In this document: piece by piece, positions 1 to 11,765 of the stretch
Layout of the letters: each line of letters starts with the position of its first letter
How positions within the stretch are numbered: the stretch's first letter is position 1
From: Manis javanica
Taxonomy: Eukaryota > Chordata > Mammalia > Pholidota > Manidae
Direction: 5' to 3'
NCBI RefSeq assembly: GCF_040802235.1
Contig: NC_133156.1
Location: forward strand, 140,165,173 to 140,229,172
DNA: 64,000 bases
Notes under the pieces: generated by a model
What the model was told of the DNA's origin: nothing
Database searches by the model: none
Seen by the model: only the letters and a program-made list of their open reading frames with translations
Program-made: the position numbers and the translations under genes

Positions 1-699
1 TGTTATTATTATTTGTCTCATTGCTCTGCTTTCCAAATGTTCATGTAGCATCTTGAGATTAGGGCTGCCTCTGGCTGGTCTTCACACACCTCCTGCAGTT
101 AGTGCATGATGAAAGTGCTCAATAAGTATTGGTTGACCTGAAATTTAATTGTCTCCTTTAGCCCCAAGGTCCAATTTTCCAATGAATTCATCTGCAGGGC
201 TCCCCCTGCCATCCCCCCACCAAATTTCTTTTTAAATAGGCAACACTTAGACCAACATTTTGTGAACACTTAGGTCCAACATAGATCCTCATCACTCACA
301 ATGAATTACATTGCTTTAAAAATAGTGCTCAGGCACTGGAGTTTGTTTGCACAAGACGCCCATTACACACTCAAGAGGGAGTGATGGTGACAGAGTTCCC
401 TGCTGTTCAAATCCAAGCCACCATCCACTAGTCATCACCTGTTCTTTTGGGAGTGGGAATGTTCCTCAGTGGTTCACAAATATCACCTCTCTGAACTGAA
501 TATTTATGGTTCTAGAATAAGAGCATATTTATTTATGTCTGTTTGAATAACTTCATGAAGTCTTTAATCCCCAAAGTATAAGTGCTTAATACTTGCCTAA
601 TCATTTATATGCATGGTTAAAAAGCAATCAGGGCTTTTCTTACAAAGAACAGTAGTTAGTGACTGTGCACCAGAAATACGAACTCTATTCTCTCCTCCT
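1..699. other. Unassigned AT-rich non-coding sequence
   Basis: I see no gene here. A short stretch near 90-145, with a GTGCTCAATAAGTATTGGTTG-like phrase, resembles the 3' tail of a plus-strand MIR or L2, but is too short to assign. The rest is unique-looking sequence. Confidence 0.4.
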
Positions 700-945
700 G
701 ATCCTTGAATTTGGATCAGCACCTCACACAGGCTCTAGAGACTGACCGTCTGCTTGGCCTCCCAGCTCTGCCAGCTGCTCACTGTGCCATTTGGACAAGT
801 TTCTTAACCTCTCTCTGCCTCTGCCCTCATCTTTAAAATGGGCATTGTAAAGTTCATGAACCACCATGAAATATCGTTGTGAGGCTTAAATGAATAAAAA
901 CATATTAAAACTCACCATTGAGCTTGGCACATGGCCAGCACCACC
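700..945 (+). repeat. MIR SINE, plus strand
   Basis: The order of motifs is that of MIR: a CCCAGCTCTGCCA-like box, a degraded 'gtgtgaccttgggcaagt' core (seen as tttggacaagtttcttaacctc), a CTCATCTTTAAAATGGG box, a GTGAGGCTTAAATGA box and a final GAGCTTGGCACATGG. MIR is an ancient tRNA-derived SINE moved by L2 and is not expected to be active. Confidence 0.75.
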
Positions 946-3231
946 ACCTGTGAGGTATTTGGTGAGACTACAAGGTGTCCTGTGAGCCTCCATGCCATTT
1001 TTGTGCAAACACATACACCACTGCTTTCCCAGGGCACTCTGCTTTTTGGAACCCATTTTGGTTCTTCACCTAATAGTAAAATCAGCTGAAAGCTCTGCTG
1101 ATTGTTGAGGTTGGGCAGGGTGAAATTAGCCATTTGGGGCTTGGAATACTTCGGGGCTGGGGATGTAGGTTTATGGGATGGAGTCCCCTCCCCCTTGGGT
1201 CCCTGAGACCCTGGGCTTCATGGGAATCCAGTTGCGGCCTCACTGATGGGCAAGCCAGCTTCTGAGAGGACCCAGAAGTGAGGGGCGCCAGGCCCAGGGG
1301 TATCTGGGTCAGGGAGCCCAGGAGGAAAGCCTCTGGGAGGACATGAGAGGGAAGGAGGACCAAGGGGCCAGACGGCAGGCTTTTAGCAGAAGGGGACCGA
1401 TGCTGTCAGTCAATGATGTTGGTGGGAGCCATAACTTGTAAAGACTTACTCACCAGGCTTAAGTGTACATTAGGCAGATGCCAGCATTCCTCTGCGAGGG
1501 CAATGAGTCTCATCGATGCTGTAAAAGCTGCTTTAATGGGGTTCCCTACCCACTAACATCCTGTGGTCCCTCTTCAGAGAGTCACATGACATCTTGCCCT
1601 CTGCTTTCCAAATGTGGGCTCACCCGACAGTCTACCAGCAGGTCCCGGGCACTCAGGTGCAGACTTTAACGTAAGGACCTTGGAATGGATTATGGCATAT
1701 AGTATGGTCAGGGGCTGCCTTCTGGCCACTGCCCAAGCCATTCTGGTTTCTCCTGTGTATTTCCTGGGGTGCTCTGCATTCTATGCTCAGCCTAAGGCCA
1801 CTCCTGGGACATTGGGGCCCATATATCTGAAGACTCCCAAAAGCAGGTTTTGAAGCATAGGCAGTTGTGCAGAGAGTGAGGGGCACAGGTTATGTTTGAC
1901 CATCTGTTGTAGTTTCATTTTGACGCTTATATTTTTGTGCTTCTCTTTGACCTGCTTTGCTTCAGTGTTTTTGTTTTAGTTACTTGGCTTTCTTGATTTA
2001 AACCCAACATCTCCAACATTGCAGAAGTAATTAAAATCAAATATTGTCTTTCTTCTGTAGGAAAAAGGATACATGCATTTTGGCTGAGCAAATGGCTACC
2101 ACATTTACCTTGATGCTGCCTGTGTTTTAGAATACCAATTTCCTTCACCACCTGTGAGAGGAAGATGAACCTTTTGAATTCTATGGAGGATTGTGGAAAG
2201 TTTTCTTATTCCACAAGGCTGAATTGTTAAAGTGGTGTGGCCTATGAATGATCTCATGTCACTAATACAAAATGAAAATCCCTGTAGGCAATTGCTTTCC
2301 CTAATTCTGTTTGATTTTCTGAGAACAGATACCATTATTCAAAGTACATATGAAATCATGTACCTGGGCATTTAAATTTGGGATTGAATCTCCAATGGAT
2401 CTGAGCTTGAAAAAAGGCTTTGGGGAATTAACACTTTCCTAGCAGCAGATTTAATAACCTTGAAAAGGGGTTTGTGAACCCTACTGTCCATCACGGAGCT
2501 CAATTGTTTAAAGTAGCATACAAGGGAAATAGATTGTATTATGGAAATTTATATTGCACCAAGAAGGTGTTTGAAAGTTGTAATAGACAAAAACACTAAT
2601 GATGTGTTATGAAATGATTTGTTTAGATTTCTGTTAAGTTTTTCTTCTGGTTTACACTATTTGGCACTACAAATAAGCAGTTGCAAAAAACCATCTGAGA
2701 CAGAGGACATTTTGCTTTTGAAAGGCAAAATCCAATTTGTGTTAAATATAGAAAGGAAAGCCCCTTTTCTACCATCCCTATACTCTTTCCTATGCATTAC
2801 TCATTCATTCATTCTTCATTTGGGGTTTATTGTTGCTTCCCATGTTAGCTGAAGAATTCATGGCTCATGATGGTTTTTGTGAGATTTTGGAAGGACAGAC
2901 TGAGCATCTTTCTCTGGTATTTCCTTTTCTTCTCATTCTAGAGTCATGTGACCTTGTACTCATGTGTCTGTGGGATCAGCATCCTAGTAGGGGAAATAGT
3001 GTGCTGGGGACACAGGGCAGAGGGAGGCAAGAGGGGGGTACAACTGAGCCATGACCCTTTGCTATCTGTGATCCCTCACAGGACAAGGTGGTCACTTTAA
3101 CCCAATCTTCAGTATTAAGGGGGTATACTCGGTAGAACTGGATTTTCTAGAAAGATTGCTTTAATTACTTGCTTTAAATTGTCACTGGAAAATTTAGCTA
3201 TGTACCTTTCATGTACCTTTTTGTTTATAAT
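946..3231. other. No recognisable gene or element
   Basis: Only short ORFs without recognisable domains occur on either strand. A short TCATTCATTC run near 2805 is the only low-complexity feature. I cannot assign repeats here by eye, although decayed ones may exist. Confidence 0.4.
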
Positions 3232-3700
3232 CACCCACCCATTCACTCAACAGGTATTTATTATCTACCATGTGCTAGGCATATTCTGGGATCTGGAGAT
3301 ACAGTAGTGGGAAAAAGAAATCATAGACATAACCTCATGATATAGACATGCTGGTGCGAAGATGTTAAATAAAGAAGAACACAAATATAGGATTACAGAT
3401 CTGGAATGGGTCAGCTCTCCGAGGAGAAAATCTCAGTGTGCATTGAGTGACTGTGGCAGGGGAACCTATTTTAGAGCGGTGGGACTCAGGGAAGCCATCT
3501 CTAGAAGTAGATTTATGTGGAGACCTGAAGAACACGTGGGTGTTGGACAGGCAAAGAGTTGAGCACACGAAGGTTCCAGGTAGAACAGCATGTGGACAGA
3601 CCCTGGGTCAGTGCAAATGAGGGCTGACGTGACGGAGGACAGCGCAGGAAACAGGTACTGTCAGTCACTCATACCCTCAGGGCATTCACCATTCCAGAGC
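3232..3700 (-). repeat. L2 LINE 3' region, minus strand
   Basis: It opens with the reverse complement of the L2 3' tail: CATTCACTCAACAGGTATTTATT, then CATGTGCTAGGCA and GGAGATACAGTAGTGG. It then runs through the typical L2 antisense 3'-UTR (CTATTTTAGAGCGGTGGG, then AGGGAAGCCATCTCT, GGAGACCTGAAGAA and GTGGACAGACCCTGGGTCAG). It is an old, inactive non-LTR retrotransposon relic. Confidence 0.7.
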
Positions 3701-4170
3701 ATGCTGTGGCTTCCTACTGCAGGCTTTGGTGACTCTCCATCTGAGGGCTTCTGTGGCAGAGTCATGCTGTGCAATGCAGAGCAGACAGGAACCACCGGAG
3801 AGGGGACAAGAAAGGGGAGGCCCCTGCAAGCAGCCATTAGCCAATGGTGACTTAGGTTGGTTGGAGGAAAAATACCCAGCTTCCTCAGCGCCCAGGTGGA
3901 AACACTCCGAGGCTTGCACTACTCCATCTCCTAACAGTTCCCAGCAGGCCGGAGCCCCAGTTGTCTGCAGGGGTAATTCGGTCATGAGTACATCATGCAT
4001 TGGTTTCCGTTCTTCCTCTTACCACTCTCCCCATCCCTTCCCAGTACTTCTTGGGGTCACCTCACAAATAAACCACTTGCCCTTGAATTCTTGTCTCCTG
4101 GTGTGCTCCAGGGGGCGCCCCATGCAAGCCAGTGAGGGAAGAGGAGGCTTAAATAGGCAGAAATCAGAGT
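3701..4170. other. Unassigned sequence
   Basis: A 179-aa plus-strand ORF (3726-4265) and an overlapping 104-aa minus-strand ORF lie here. Neither has a recognisable domain. The plus ORF runs into the transposon relic that follows, so I treat both as chance ORFs in locally GC-richer DNA. Confidence 0.35.
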
Positions 4171-4171
4171 G

Positions 4172-5545
4172 TGGAGGGCTGGTGTTCTCAAAGTATGGTC
4201 CACAGAACCCCAGTGTTGCCTGTGATCGTTTAAGGAGTGTGAGAAGTCAAGTCAGTTTCTCATGATAGTACTAAGATGGTATTTGCCTTTTTCACCATTT
4301 AGGTGTTTCACTGTCAAAATGCAAGTCAAGGGTAGGTAAAACCCACAAGCATTAGCACAAATCAAAACTGTACTGTGAGTCATTGTATTTTTTTACCACA
4401 TGCATTTACAAAAAAAAGGTAAGTTTCACTTAAAAATGTCCTTGATGAAGCTATAAAAATGATTACTTCTTATTAAATCTCTTCTCTTGAGTATATGTAA
4501 AAACAATTCTGTGCAAAGGAATGGGAAATATGTATAAGTGGCCTGTGCACACCAACTTCAAAGGTTGTCTTGAAGAAAAGCACGTAGTTGCGAGCTGAAC
4601 GAGCCTCCTGCTTCATGGAACACTGCTTTTACTGGAGAGAATGACTGCCACGTGACCAAACTGTGATCATTCAGACTTGAATACTTCCCAGCGCTTCCTC
4701 AAAATTGAACAAGGTAATATTATTTGTTGCTAATAATAAAATATGAACTTGCAAGTGAAAACCAGAATTTTTGAAAACTTGTATTTGTCATGGTTAGGTT
4801 GATAGTTTCCTAATAGTTAAAGATTTTTTCTGATGAAATGGGTAGGGATATTAACAGATGTGATTTTTTTGATATTGTGTAAATATACTTTGACAACGTT
4901 TAGAAGGTCTGCCTCATTCAGTGAAACAATATTTCCCAAATGACCAATGTGTAATGACTGAAGTCATATGTGCGTGAAATATTTATTCAAAGGGCAAGAT
5001 AATTCAGTGGATTTCAGTACAATAGAATGTGAAAAGGTCACTGTTAGTATTTCATATTGCACATTGCAACTAACTGTTAAGAAATGACCACAAGCTGAGA
5101 TTTGGTGCAGTATCATGCAAGAATATCCACAATGATCTGAAATGCCTATTAAACACCCTGTGTTTATGTACATATCTATGTGAGGCCTGTTTGTTTTCAG
5201 ATTTATGAACATAATACTTTACAACAGATTGAATGCAGATGTCAGAATCCAATTGTCTTCTTTTTAAGTCAGGCATTTAAGAGATTTGCAAACATGTAAA
5301 ACAATGCCACTCTTTTCACTAATGATGATTTTGGAAAGTAGAGTTACTCTTCATAAACTTGTTATTTGTGTTAATCATGTTATTTATATGAATAGGTAAT
5401 GTTTCATTATTGTTATTTAAAAATACATAATTAAAAACAAAATTTTTATCAGTTTAAATTTCTAATATGGTAAATGTTGATAGATATAACCCACATACAT
5501 AAAAATTCTTCGAGGTCCTCAATATCTTTATGAGTCCCTCTTCCC
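4172..5545 (+). pseudogene. Decayed hAT-Charlie transposase relic
   Basis: The start resembles a hAT-Charlie terminal inverted repeat (GGTGTTCTCAAAGTATGGTCC). The body follows the order of a ZBED-like hAT transposase gene that I recall as a human-genome fossil. Recognisable blocks encode a GCxLNE-like stretch near 4590, a DFFDE/G-D-I-N-like stretch near 4835, a PNDQC-like stretch near 4935, a FWCSI-QEYPQ block near 5100, and the hAT C-terminal dimerisation block (LCEAC then RLNADVRIQLSS) near 5180-5265. Several frames are needed and in-frame stops occur, so it cannot encode a protein. The tail near 5450-5530 matches the AT-rich 3' UTR, and the terminal inverted repeat at that end is missing. 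The N-terminal half, including any BED zinc finger, is absent. The exact subfamily is not assigned. Confidence 0.7.
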
Positions 5546-6120
5546 ACAGAGCCGTTTACTCTTCAGGCACTGTGTGGGGTAGGAAGTGTGTGTTGGGAGC
5601 ACAGACCTCACGTCATGTCCGCGGGAAGTCACCTCCTCCAGCTAGGCTCTGGCGAAGACTTTCTCAGCTTGGAGCTTTCTTCTTTCTCTCTTCCAGGAGT
5701 ACTGCTGAACTCCTGGCACTATCTTGCGGACATCAGTGTGGAAACATGACTCCTCTGGTGTATTTTTCTGAAATTCCTTCCTTTGTCTGTGATCCCTTTG
5801 CAAAAGGGGAAAATCCCCAAAGAGATGTTACTAGTTTGAGTCTGCAACTTCATCTCCTTTCCATGAAAAGGCTTTGTTAGCTTTGCTGGTATCCACAATA
5901 TAGACAATTTTAGCAAAATGATTTGATTTTGCATTGTGAAAGTTTGCAAACTATTCAGAAAAGTTTCTCCAAGCAGAATGTTTTCCTTTGGCTCAAACCC
6001 TTTACTGCCCTAATGTGAAGTGATTTTTAGTCATAAAAATGATTCCTTTTCCCTCCCCACTGTCTGGTCATCTGATTCAACTTCTGAAAATTTTATCAAA
6101 CACATTTCCTCTCCCTTCTT
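5546..6120. other. Unassigned sequence
   Basis: It contains a 116-aa ORF (5530-5880) with no recognisable domain. Otherwise nothing is identified. Confidence 0.35.
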
Positions 6121-6124
6121 ATGA

Positions 6125-6335
6125 ATCCAGCCCTGTTGCAGGCCTTTATCATCTATATTCTGGATGATTTCTATAGTGTCTCAACTGATCTTCTGGTCTC
6201 CTGGCTGTTCTATGTCCCATTCTCTGTGCTGCCACCTCTCACCTTCCCCTTTCCTCACACTCCCTCCCTGCTTGTGTGTGGCTTCCTGTTGCCTGAAGAA
6301 TAAAGCCTGGACTCCTGAACAGGGCAGGTCACAGA
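6125..6335 (+). repeat. L2 LINE fragment (ORF2 3' part), plus strand
   Basis: Phrases such as CAGGCCTTTATCATCTATAT, then CTTCTGGTCTCCTGGCTGTTC and a GAATAAAGCCTGGACTCCT match the order of the L2 region just 5' of its terminal UTR. The match is weak in places. Confidence 0.45.
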
Positions 6336-6539
6336 GACCTCAGCTGATGCACCTTAAGTACTCAAGTGCTTCTGCACATTTCCCAGCCTCCTTTGCAGGC
6401 TGGAACCATGTGACCAGGTTTTGGTCAAGGAAAGATGGACAAAAGTGAAAGAAACTACCTCCAGACTTGACCCTTGAAAACATCCCTGGTATCCTCCCGC
6501 CCTGTCCGGTCCTGGTGTGATGACCTTGTAGCTACGTGT
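6336..6539. repeat. Unclassified interspersed repeat fragment
   Basis: A segment with TTTCCCAGCCTCCTTTGCAG, then AACCATGTGACCAGGTTTTGG, then CTACCTCCAGACTTGACCC is seen again in similar form near 18,640-18,790. Two resembling copies in one window imply a dispersed repeat, but I cannot name the family. Confidence 0.4.
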
Positions 6540-6990
6540 GTATTAAAGGTTGAATTACGTCCCCCTAAAAGCTTTGCTAACTTTTAGGAAGTCTTAAAAC
6601 CTGGTACCTATAAATGTGGCCTCATTTGGAAATAGGGTTTTTCCAGATGTAATCAAGTTAGGATGAAGGTCATTAGGGTGGGCCCTGATCCAGTACAGCT
6701 GGTGTCCTCGTAAGAAGAGGGAAATTTGGACACAGACACTCAAAGAGGGAAGAAGACCGCATGGAGTTGGAGGCAGAGATGGAGATCCTGCTGTCGTAAA
6801 ACAAGGAACACCTGAGGCTACCAGAAGCCAGAAGAGCAGAAGAGGATCCTTCTGTAGAGGCTAAGGAAGGTGCACGGGCTTGCAGACACTGTCTTGTGGC
6901 CTCCAGAACTGTGAGATGATACACGTGTGTGGTCCAAGCCTTCCAGTTTGTGGTACTTTGTTAGCACAGCCTTGGGGAATGAACAGTGTG
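6540..6990 (+). repeat. MaLR (MLT1-like) LTR, plus strand
   Basis: The motif order is that of the MLT1/MaLR LTR: GTTGAATTACGTCCCCC, CTCATTTGGAAATAGGG, GATGTAATCAAGTTAGGATGA, GGTGGGCCCTGATCCA, GTGTCCTCGTAAGAAGAGG, and near the end TGGCCTCCAGAACTGTGAGA and TTTGTGGTACTTTGTTA. It is a solo LTR of a non-autonomous ERVL-related element, with no internal region nearby. Confidence 0.75.
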
Positions 6991-7119
6991 CTGCTCAGAA
7001 CAGTTTCTGGATAGAGGAGCAGCCTGGCTGGCCTCAGGATTTTGTGAATGGGAAATAAGCTTTTACTGTGGGAAGCCAAGGAGCTTTAAGAGCTTAGTTG
7101 TTATTGCAGCACACCTAAG

Positions 7120-7545
7120 CTTTTCCTGATGAGTATGGCATCTGAGAACATTCATAAGGAGACCCCGACCTACCTTTTCAGCACCAACTGCCATTCACCC
7201 TATTCTCCTGTGATATACTTTATGCCTCTGGGAAACATGCTTTTCTGTCTAGAATGTTCTTCCTTCTCTTTTTTTATCAGGAGAAATCATATCCTGTTTA
7301 AAGTTCAGCTGAAACATCACTTTCTTTGAGAAGCCTGGTCAGTGCCCTTGTTCTTGTTGCATTTTGCCTGCACTTCCACCAAAGGTAACAGTCACTCATT
7401 GTACCACGTTAGGGTTTGGTGTGTGTGTCTATAATGTGCTAGCAAGTGAGCTCCTTGAGGCCAAGGAGAGTATCATGAAGGTTTATATCCTCGTTTCTAG
7501 CATAACGTTAAATTCCTAGAACAGGATTTAAGGCATGAGTGAAAT
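7120..7545 (+). repeat. L2 LINE 3' end, plus strand
   Basis: It has an AACTGCCATTCACCC stretch and GTTCAGCTGAAACATCACTTTCT. Then come TGAGAAGCCTGG, GTGAGCTCCTTGAGGCCAAGG and a degenerate CTAGAACAGGATTTAAGGCATGAGTGAA. This is the L2 3' ORF2/UTR order. Confidence 0.65.
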
Positions 7546-7747
7546 TCATTCTAAGAGGAATTTATACTTCTCCCGGCTCTGGGAAGGTCACAGGGGCTCT
7601 GCTGGTGGAGGCCAGAGATCTGCCCTTGTTACTGGCCAGCAGCAGTGCCCAAGCTATGTCGTGGTCGCCTTGGGAACGGCAATTCACTGCATCAGGCAGT
7701 CTAGCCTTTGTGAACGCTTTATGCAGGAAGGCCTGGGGGTCTCTGAG

Positions 7748-8700
7748 GTCTTAAAAATTGTGACATAATTGACATAAAACATTGTGTAAGTTTAAGGTAG
7801 ACATGTTGATCTGATATGTAATTTGATAATCATATTGCAATGGGATACCCACCATTGTGTTAGTAATCATATCCCATAATGAGTGTTTCTTTTTCATGCC
7901 ATATTGTCACTTTTTCTAAGGTACTAGCCAGGCAACAGTTCAAGAGCTGAGATAGGACTCTTTTCTTATTTCTAAAAATTTTTTAAGCACTAAAAATATT
8001 CAGAAAAGTACTGATAAAAACACAAGCCAATGTACCTATGATTCAGAATTAATAAATGCTAACATTGTTGATTTTACTTCATATTTTAAAAAAATAAGAG
8101 ATGGGTCATTATGGATAATGTTGAAATTTTCAATTGTTCCTCTCCACAATTCCCCTGACTGTCCTGCATCCTTGCCACCACTGTTATAAACTTGGTGTGT
8201 GTCCTTAAAGTTCATATTTTTGTATTTTTCATGTGTAGGATGCACATATAAATGTGTAGTTTTGCTTTGTGTTTATAATTTAAAAAATGGTGTAAAACTA
8301 TTTGTGCCTTCCTAAAATTTACTTTAAAAAAACCCCTTAACATTTTTATGTTTGAGACCTATAACCATTGATATGTGTAAATTTAGTCTAATCATTGCAA
8401 CTGCTGTAAAGTGTTATATCCTTGGAATGTATTGCAGTTTATTTATCCATTGTTCTACTGATGAATGTTTTAGGTTGTTTTGCTTGACTGTCACTGCTGT
8501 TGTGTGCACCCTAGCACACGTCACCTTGTGCAGTGCTGGCATATTTCTGTAAGGCGTACACCTAGATGCTGGCTTTCTGGGTGACTGCACATGTCCATCT
8601 TCGAGTTCGCTAGATGAAGCCTTCGTTTCTCCAGCAGCTGAGCTCGCTGCTCTCCGCCGAAAGGAGCTGCTCTCTCCAAGTGACCGTCTCCTCCTGGAGG
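7748..8700 (-). repeat. L1M-type LINE relics, minus strand
   Basis: TAATTGACATAAAACATTGTG to GATACCCACCATTGTG (7765-7860) resembles an L1MA 3' end read in antisense. AATATTCAGAAAAGTACTGA and the sequence up to about 8700 (GCAGTTTATTTATCCATTG, ACTGATGAATGTTTTAGGTTG, GGCGTACACCTAGATGCTGG) resemble an L1ME/HAL1-type 3' end, also antisense. It is probably two or more old fragments. The 64-102-aa ORFs around 8520-8920 are by-products. Confidence 0.6.
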
Positions 8701-8738
8701 CGGCCTGGCTCCCATGGTGGGAGGACAGAGGGATACAA

Positions 8739-8913
8739 AGGTCTGACTCTTTTTTTTTTTATTAAAGTATCATTGATATACAATCTTATAAAGATTTCAC
8801 ATGAACAACCTTGTGGTTTCAACATTCACCCCTATTATCAAGTCCTCACGTCCCCCACTGCAGTCACTGTCCATCAGCGTAGTGAGATGCCACGGAGAGG
8901 TCTGACTCTTTTT
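8739..8913 (-). mobile_element. 5'-truncated L1 3' end with target-site duplication
   Basis: A T-run (reverse of a poly-A tail) begins at about 8751. It is followed by TATCATTGATATACAATC, GGTTTCAACATTCACCCC and GTCACTGTCCATCAGCGTAG, which recur at 9540-9860 and in variant form at 53,154-53,316. The body is bounded by a 16-bp direct repeat AGGTCTGACTCTTTTT at 8739-8754 and 8898-8913, so the insertion is only about 145 bp long. The poly-A tail, duplication and 5' truncation are hallmarks of L1 retrotransposition. The perfect duplication suggests a fairly recent event. Confidence 0.85.
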
Positions 8914-9528
8914 CCAAGCTGAGATGACCCTGCATTGTCAGTGTGGCCCCAGAGCTCTATGGCGTCGGCCCAGTTTCTGCTAAAATCCGCACTGCAGGCT
9001 AGCTCTTCCCTCTGCCCAGTCCTGCTTCCTCACACCTTGTGAGCATTGTTCCCTAGACACCTCCAGTCAATGCTGCACAAGCCAAGCTCCAGACTGGCGT
9101 CTGCCTCTGGGGAACTGTCCTGTGGCACTTGGGAGTGGCCGCCATTTTCCAGAGCGTCTGTGCTGGTGTGCCTGCTCCTGCACCAGCAGCTCCTCTTTCC
9201 CCATAACGGGTCCAACGCTTGGCATTGTTAAACTTCATTTGTACCCAAAATAAAAACTTGTGGCTTTTTATGTAGTGGGAGGGCTTAAATGACTTCCTCG
9301 ACTATCAGCTGAGGAAGTTGGGTATTAGAAGGAAACTAAAGGGCCACTGTGGGACCATTCCTTCTGGATGGCTAAGGAAGAAGTGGTTTCCATTTAGAAA
9401 TTTCTTTTCAGCATTTCTTGGAAAATTTATGTTTTTCCAATCCTGAGGATAATTCTGAATTCTGAGGATAAAATCAGACAAGAAGTTGGGACAATGGCAA
9501 AAACAATGATAATTCTTATGTGAGAATT
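8914..9528. other. Unassigned sequence
   Basis: Three overlapping ORFs of about 61 aa lie at 9030-9238 on both strands. They have no recognisable domain and I take them as chance. Confidence 0.35.
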
Positions 9529-9873
9529 AAAGCATAACTTTTTTTAAAGTTAAGGCAATCTTATGAAGGTTTCACCTGAGCAGCATTGTGGTTTCAACAT
9601 TCACCCATATTATCAAATACCCTCCCCCCCCCATTGTTGTCACTATCCATCAGTGTAGTAAGATGCTACAGAGTCATTACTTGTCTTCTCCAGGCTATAA
9701 TGCCTTTCCCATGACCTACGTGTACTGTGAGTGCTGATTACAATGCCCCTTAATCCCCTTGTCCCTCTCTACCCATCACCCTCTCTAACCCTTTCCCTTT
9801 GGTAACTGCTAGTCCCTTTTTGGAGTCTGTGGGTCTGCTGCTGTTTTGTTCCTTCAGTTTTGTAAAGCGTAAC
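9529..9873 (-). mobile_element. 5'-truncated L1 3' end with target-site duplication
   Basis: This is the same L1 3'-UTR type as at 8.75 kb, but longer (about 325 bp). It starts with a T-rich end, then GGTTTCAACATTCACCCATA, a C-run at about 9624, GTCACTATCCATCAGTGTAG, GTCATTACTTGTCTTCTCC and TAATCCCCTTGTCCC. A 10-bp direct repeat flanks it: AAAGCATAAC at 9529-9538 and AAAGCGTAAC at 9864-9873, with one mismatch. It is somewhat older than the copy upstream. Confidence 0.8.
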
Positions 9874-11564
9874 ATTCATTAATGAGGAGACAAGACTGGT
9901 CACGAGTCCACTGATGTCTTGAAAGCAAGAGCAGGAAGCAATGTGAAGCTGAGCCAGTGGATGAGGTTGACATTCTGGAAACTAGGATAGGAGCCCTCAG
10001 GAGAGATGCAGCTACAACCTACTCAGTCCATCTCACACAAGTAGCTGCTCTGTGTGTATGTGTGTCCATGGCCCATTTCCTGCTAATGGTGAATTCTTTT
10101 TGCAGAAAAGGAAATATTAGTAATTTCATTTGCATAATGTACTTTATACAAATGCTTTGAATGGGGTTACAAAAACATTAAGTTTGGAAGCAAAATATAC
10201 CCTTAAACAGCAATTTTGACATGTGAGTGCAGTGCTGCTAACCTTGCTGGGAGATCTGAATGTTACATTATACAAATATCATCCTATGGTATTTGTTCAG
10301 ATTTTCCAGTGTTTGAATATTTGCTGTATGTTACAGTTCTTTGTAAAACAGATAATATTTTCATTGGATAAAAAAGGAAATAAGCCTATGCTTCCTTTTT
10401 TTTTTGTAGCCACCATTTAAAAACATGTCAACAAATGTTACGAAAAATACATGGAAGCTTATGATTTTAGGAATTTCTGAGAATTCCTATTTCTCATTCC
10501 TGAATCCCAAAGATTAATATCTGTTGAGAATTTTGAAACACTCAAGAAGATTTGTCAGTTAAAGTGGGGACCCCTAGGATTTGGATTCCTAGGATTTGTG
10601 CTGGGCAGAGCCAGGAAATGGTAATGATGTCACGGGCAGCACGGTTAAAGTCATGGTAACGTAAGGCCCTGATGGTCTTCATACAGAATAGCCTGGGGGA
10701 TCGTCAAAAGGAAACCAGATTTGTACTGGATGTTTGTCTGCAGGTATTCGGGAGAAAACTGCCCCCAGCACGGCTGGGGAAGCTGAGAGGCAGAGCTGGA
10801 TGGAATGGCACTGTTTGGGTCACCCAGGGAAACACTTGGGTGACCTGGGGTCAGGCCTGCGCCTCCCTGTGCAGAGCCAGCAGGAGCTGGCATGAATGAG
10901 GAGGCGTCCCAGGGTTTGTGAGGTACATGAAGGGGCTGGATGAAGGGGCTTTCTCCTTCAGAGAGGAGCAGAGTGTCTGAGAGGGTACACCGGCTGTGAG
11001 GCTTGAAGGGGAGTGAAGTGGCTTGGTGTGCTGGGACGAACTCAGTCCCTCTGGCAGTGTGAGTGGTGAGGCCTTATGCTGGACCCTTCAGGGTTCCAGA
11101 GGGAGAGCTGCACCTGGCTGTCCCGTTGTAGAGCTGTGACAGACCCCTGCCAGGCTGGAATTAGAATCACAGGGTTCTATGGCAGTAAGGGCTGCCTGTA
11201 AGTTATATTTTTATTTCCCACTTGGGTCAGATGCTAAGATCCTATTCTTGGTGAAATATGGCAGCCTTTCAGAGGCATAGGAAATGCCTTTGGGGAAACC
11301 CCCTCACTCAAGCCTCTATGCCCTTCTCAGAGTCCTTGGAAAGAGGGAAGACAGAAAGGCGTGACCTCATGGAAGACATAATGCTATTACCAACCAGGGT
11401 GCAGAGGAACGTGCTTCAGAGCGAGACAACGGCTGGTTCACACAGGCCCGGTGGAGTCAGCTTGTGCCTGGCTTTGGTCAGTAAGCCAAACTCTCAGAAA
11501 GTTGCAGCTGTTTCCTCTGTCCCCAGACTGCAGGTGCTGCAATAGCCCGGGCCCTCAGAGAGAA
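9874..11564. other. No recognisable gene or element
   Basis: Short ORFs (for example 65 aa at 10,223 and 95 aa at 11,258) lack recognisable features. Poly-T at 10,397-10,406 is simple sequence. Otherwise nothing is identified. Confidence 0.35.
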
Positions 11565-11765
11565 GGCAGTGTGACGCAGAGCTGAGGGTCCAGCATTTGA
11601 AGCCAGACAACACCAAGAGCGAATCCCAGCTCTGCCCTCACGGCTTTATGTGGCCCCTCTCCTTAGTCACCTCGCGGGGTCCACTCCACAAGGTGGCAGT
11701 AGGCTGGACTGAGGTAGCACGTTCTGCTTCCTAGTTCACACTGAATGCCTGGTAGCTTTTACACT
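11565..11765 (+). repeat. MIR SINE fragment, plus strand
   Basis: Phrases GAGCTGAGGGTCCAGCATTTGAAGCCAGACA and GCGAATCCCAGCTCTGCC match the 5' half of MIR. The 3' half is poorly preserved. Confidence 0.5.

Noticed and set aside
3726-4265. 179-aa plus-strand ORF, the longest in the first 30 kb
   Set aside because: It has no recognisable domain, is overlapped by a 104-aa antisense ORF, and runs into the hAT relic from about 4172. There is no promoter or splice context.
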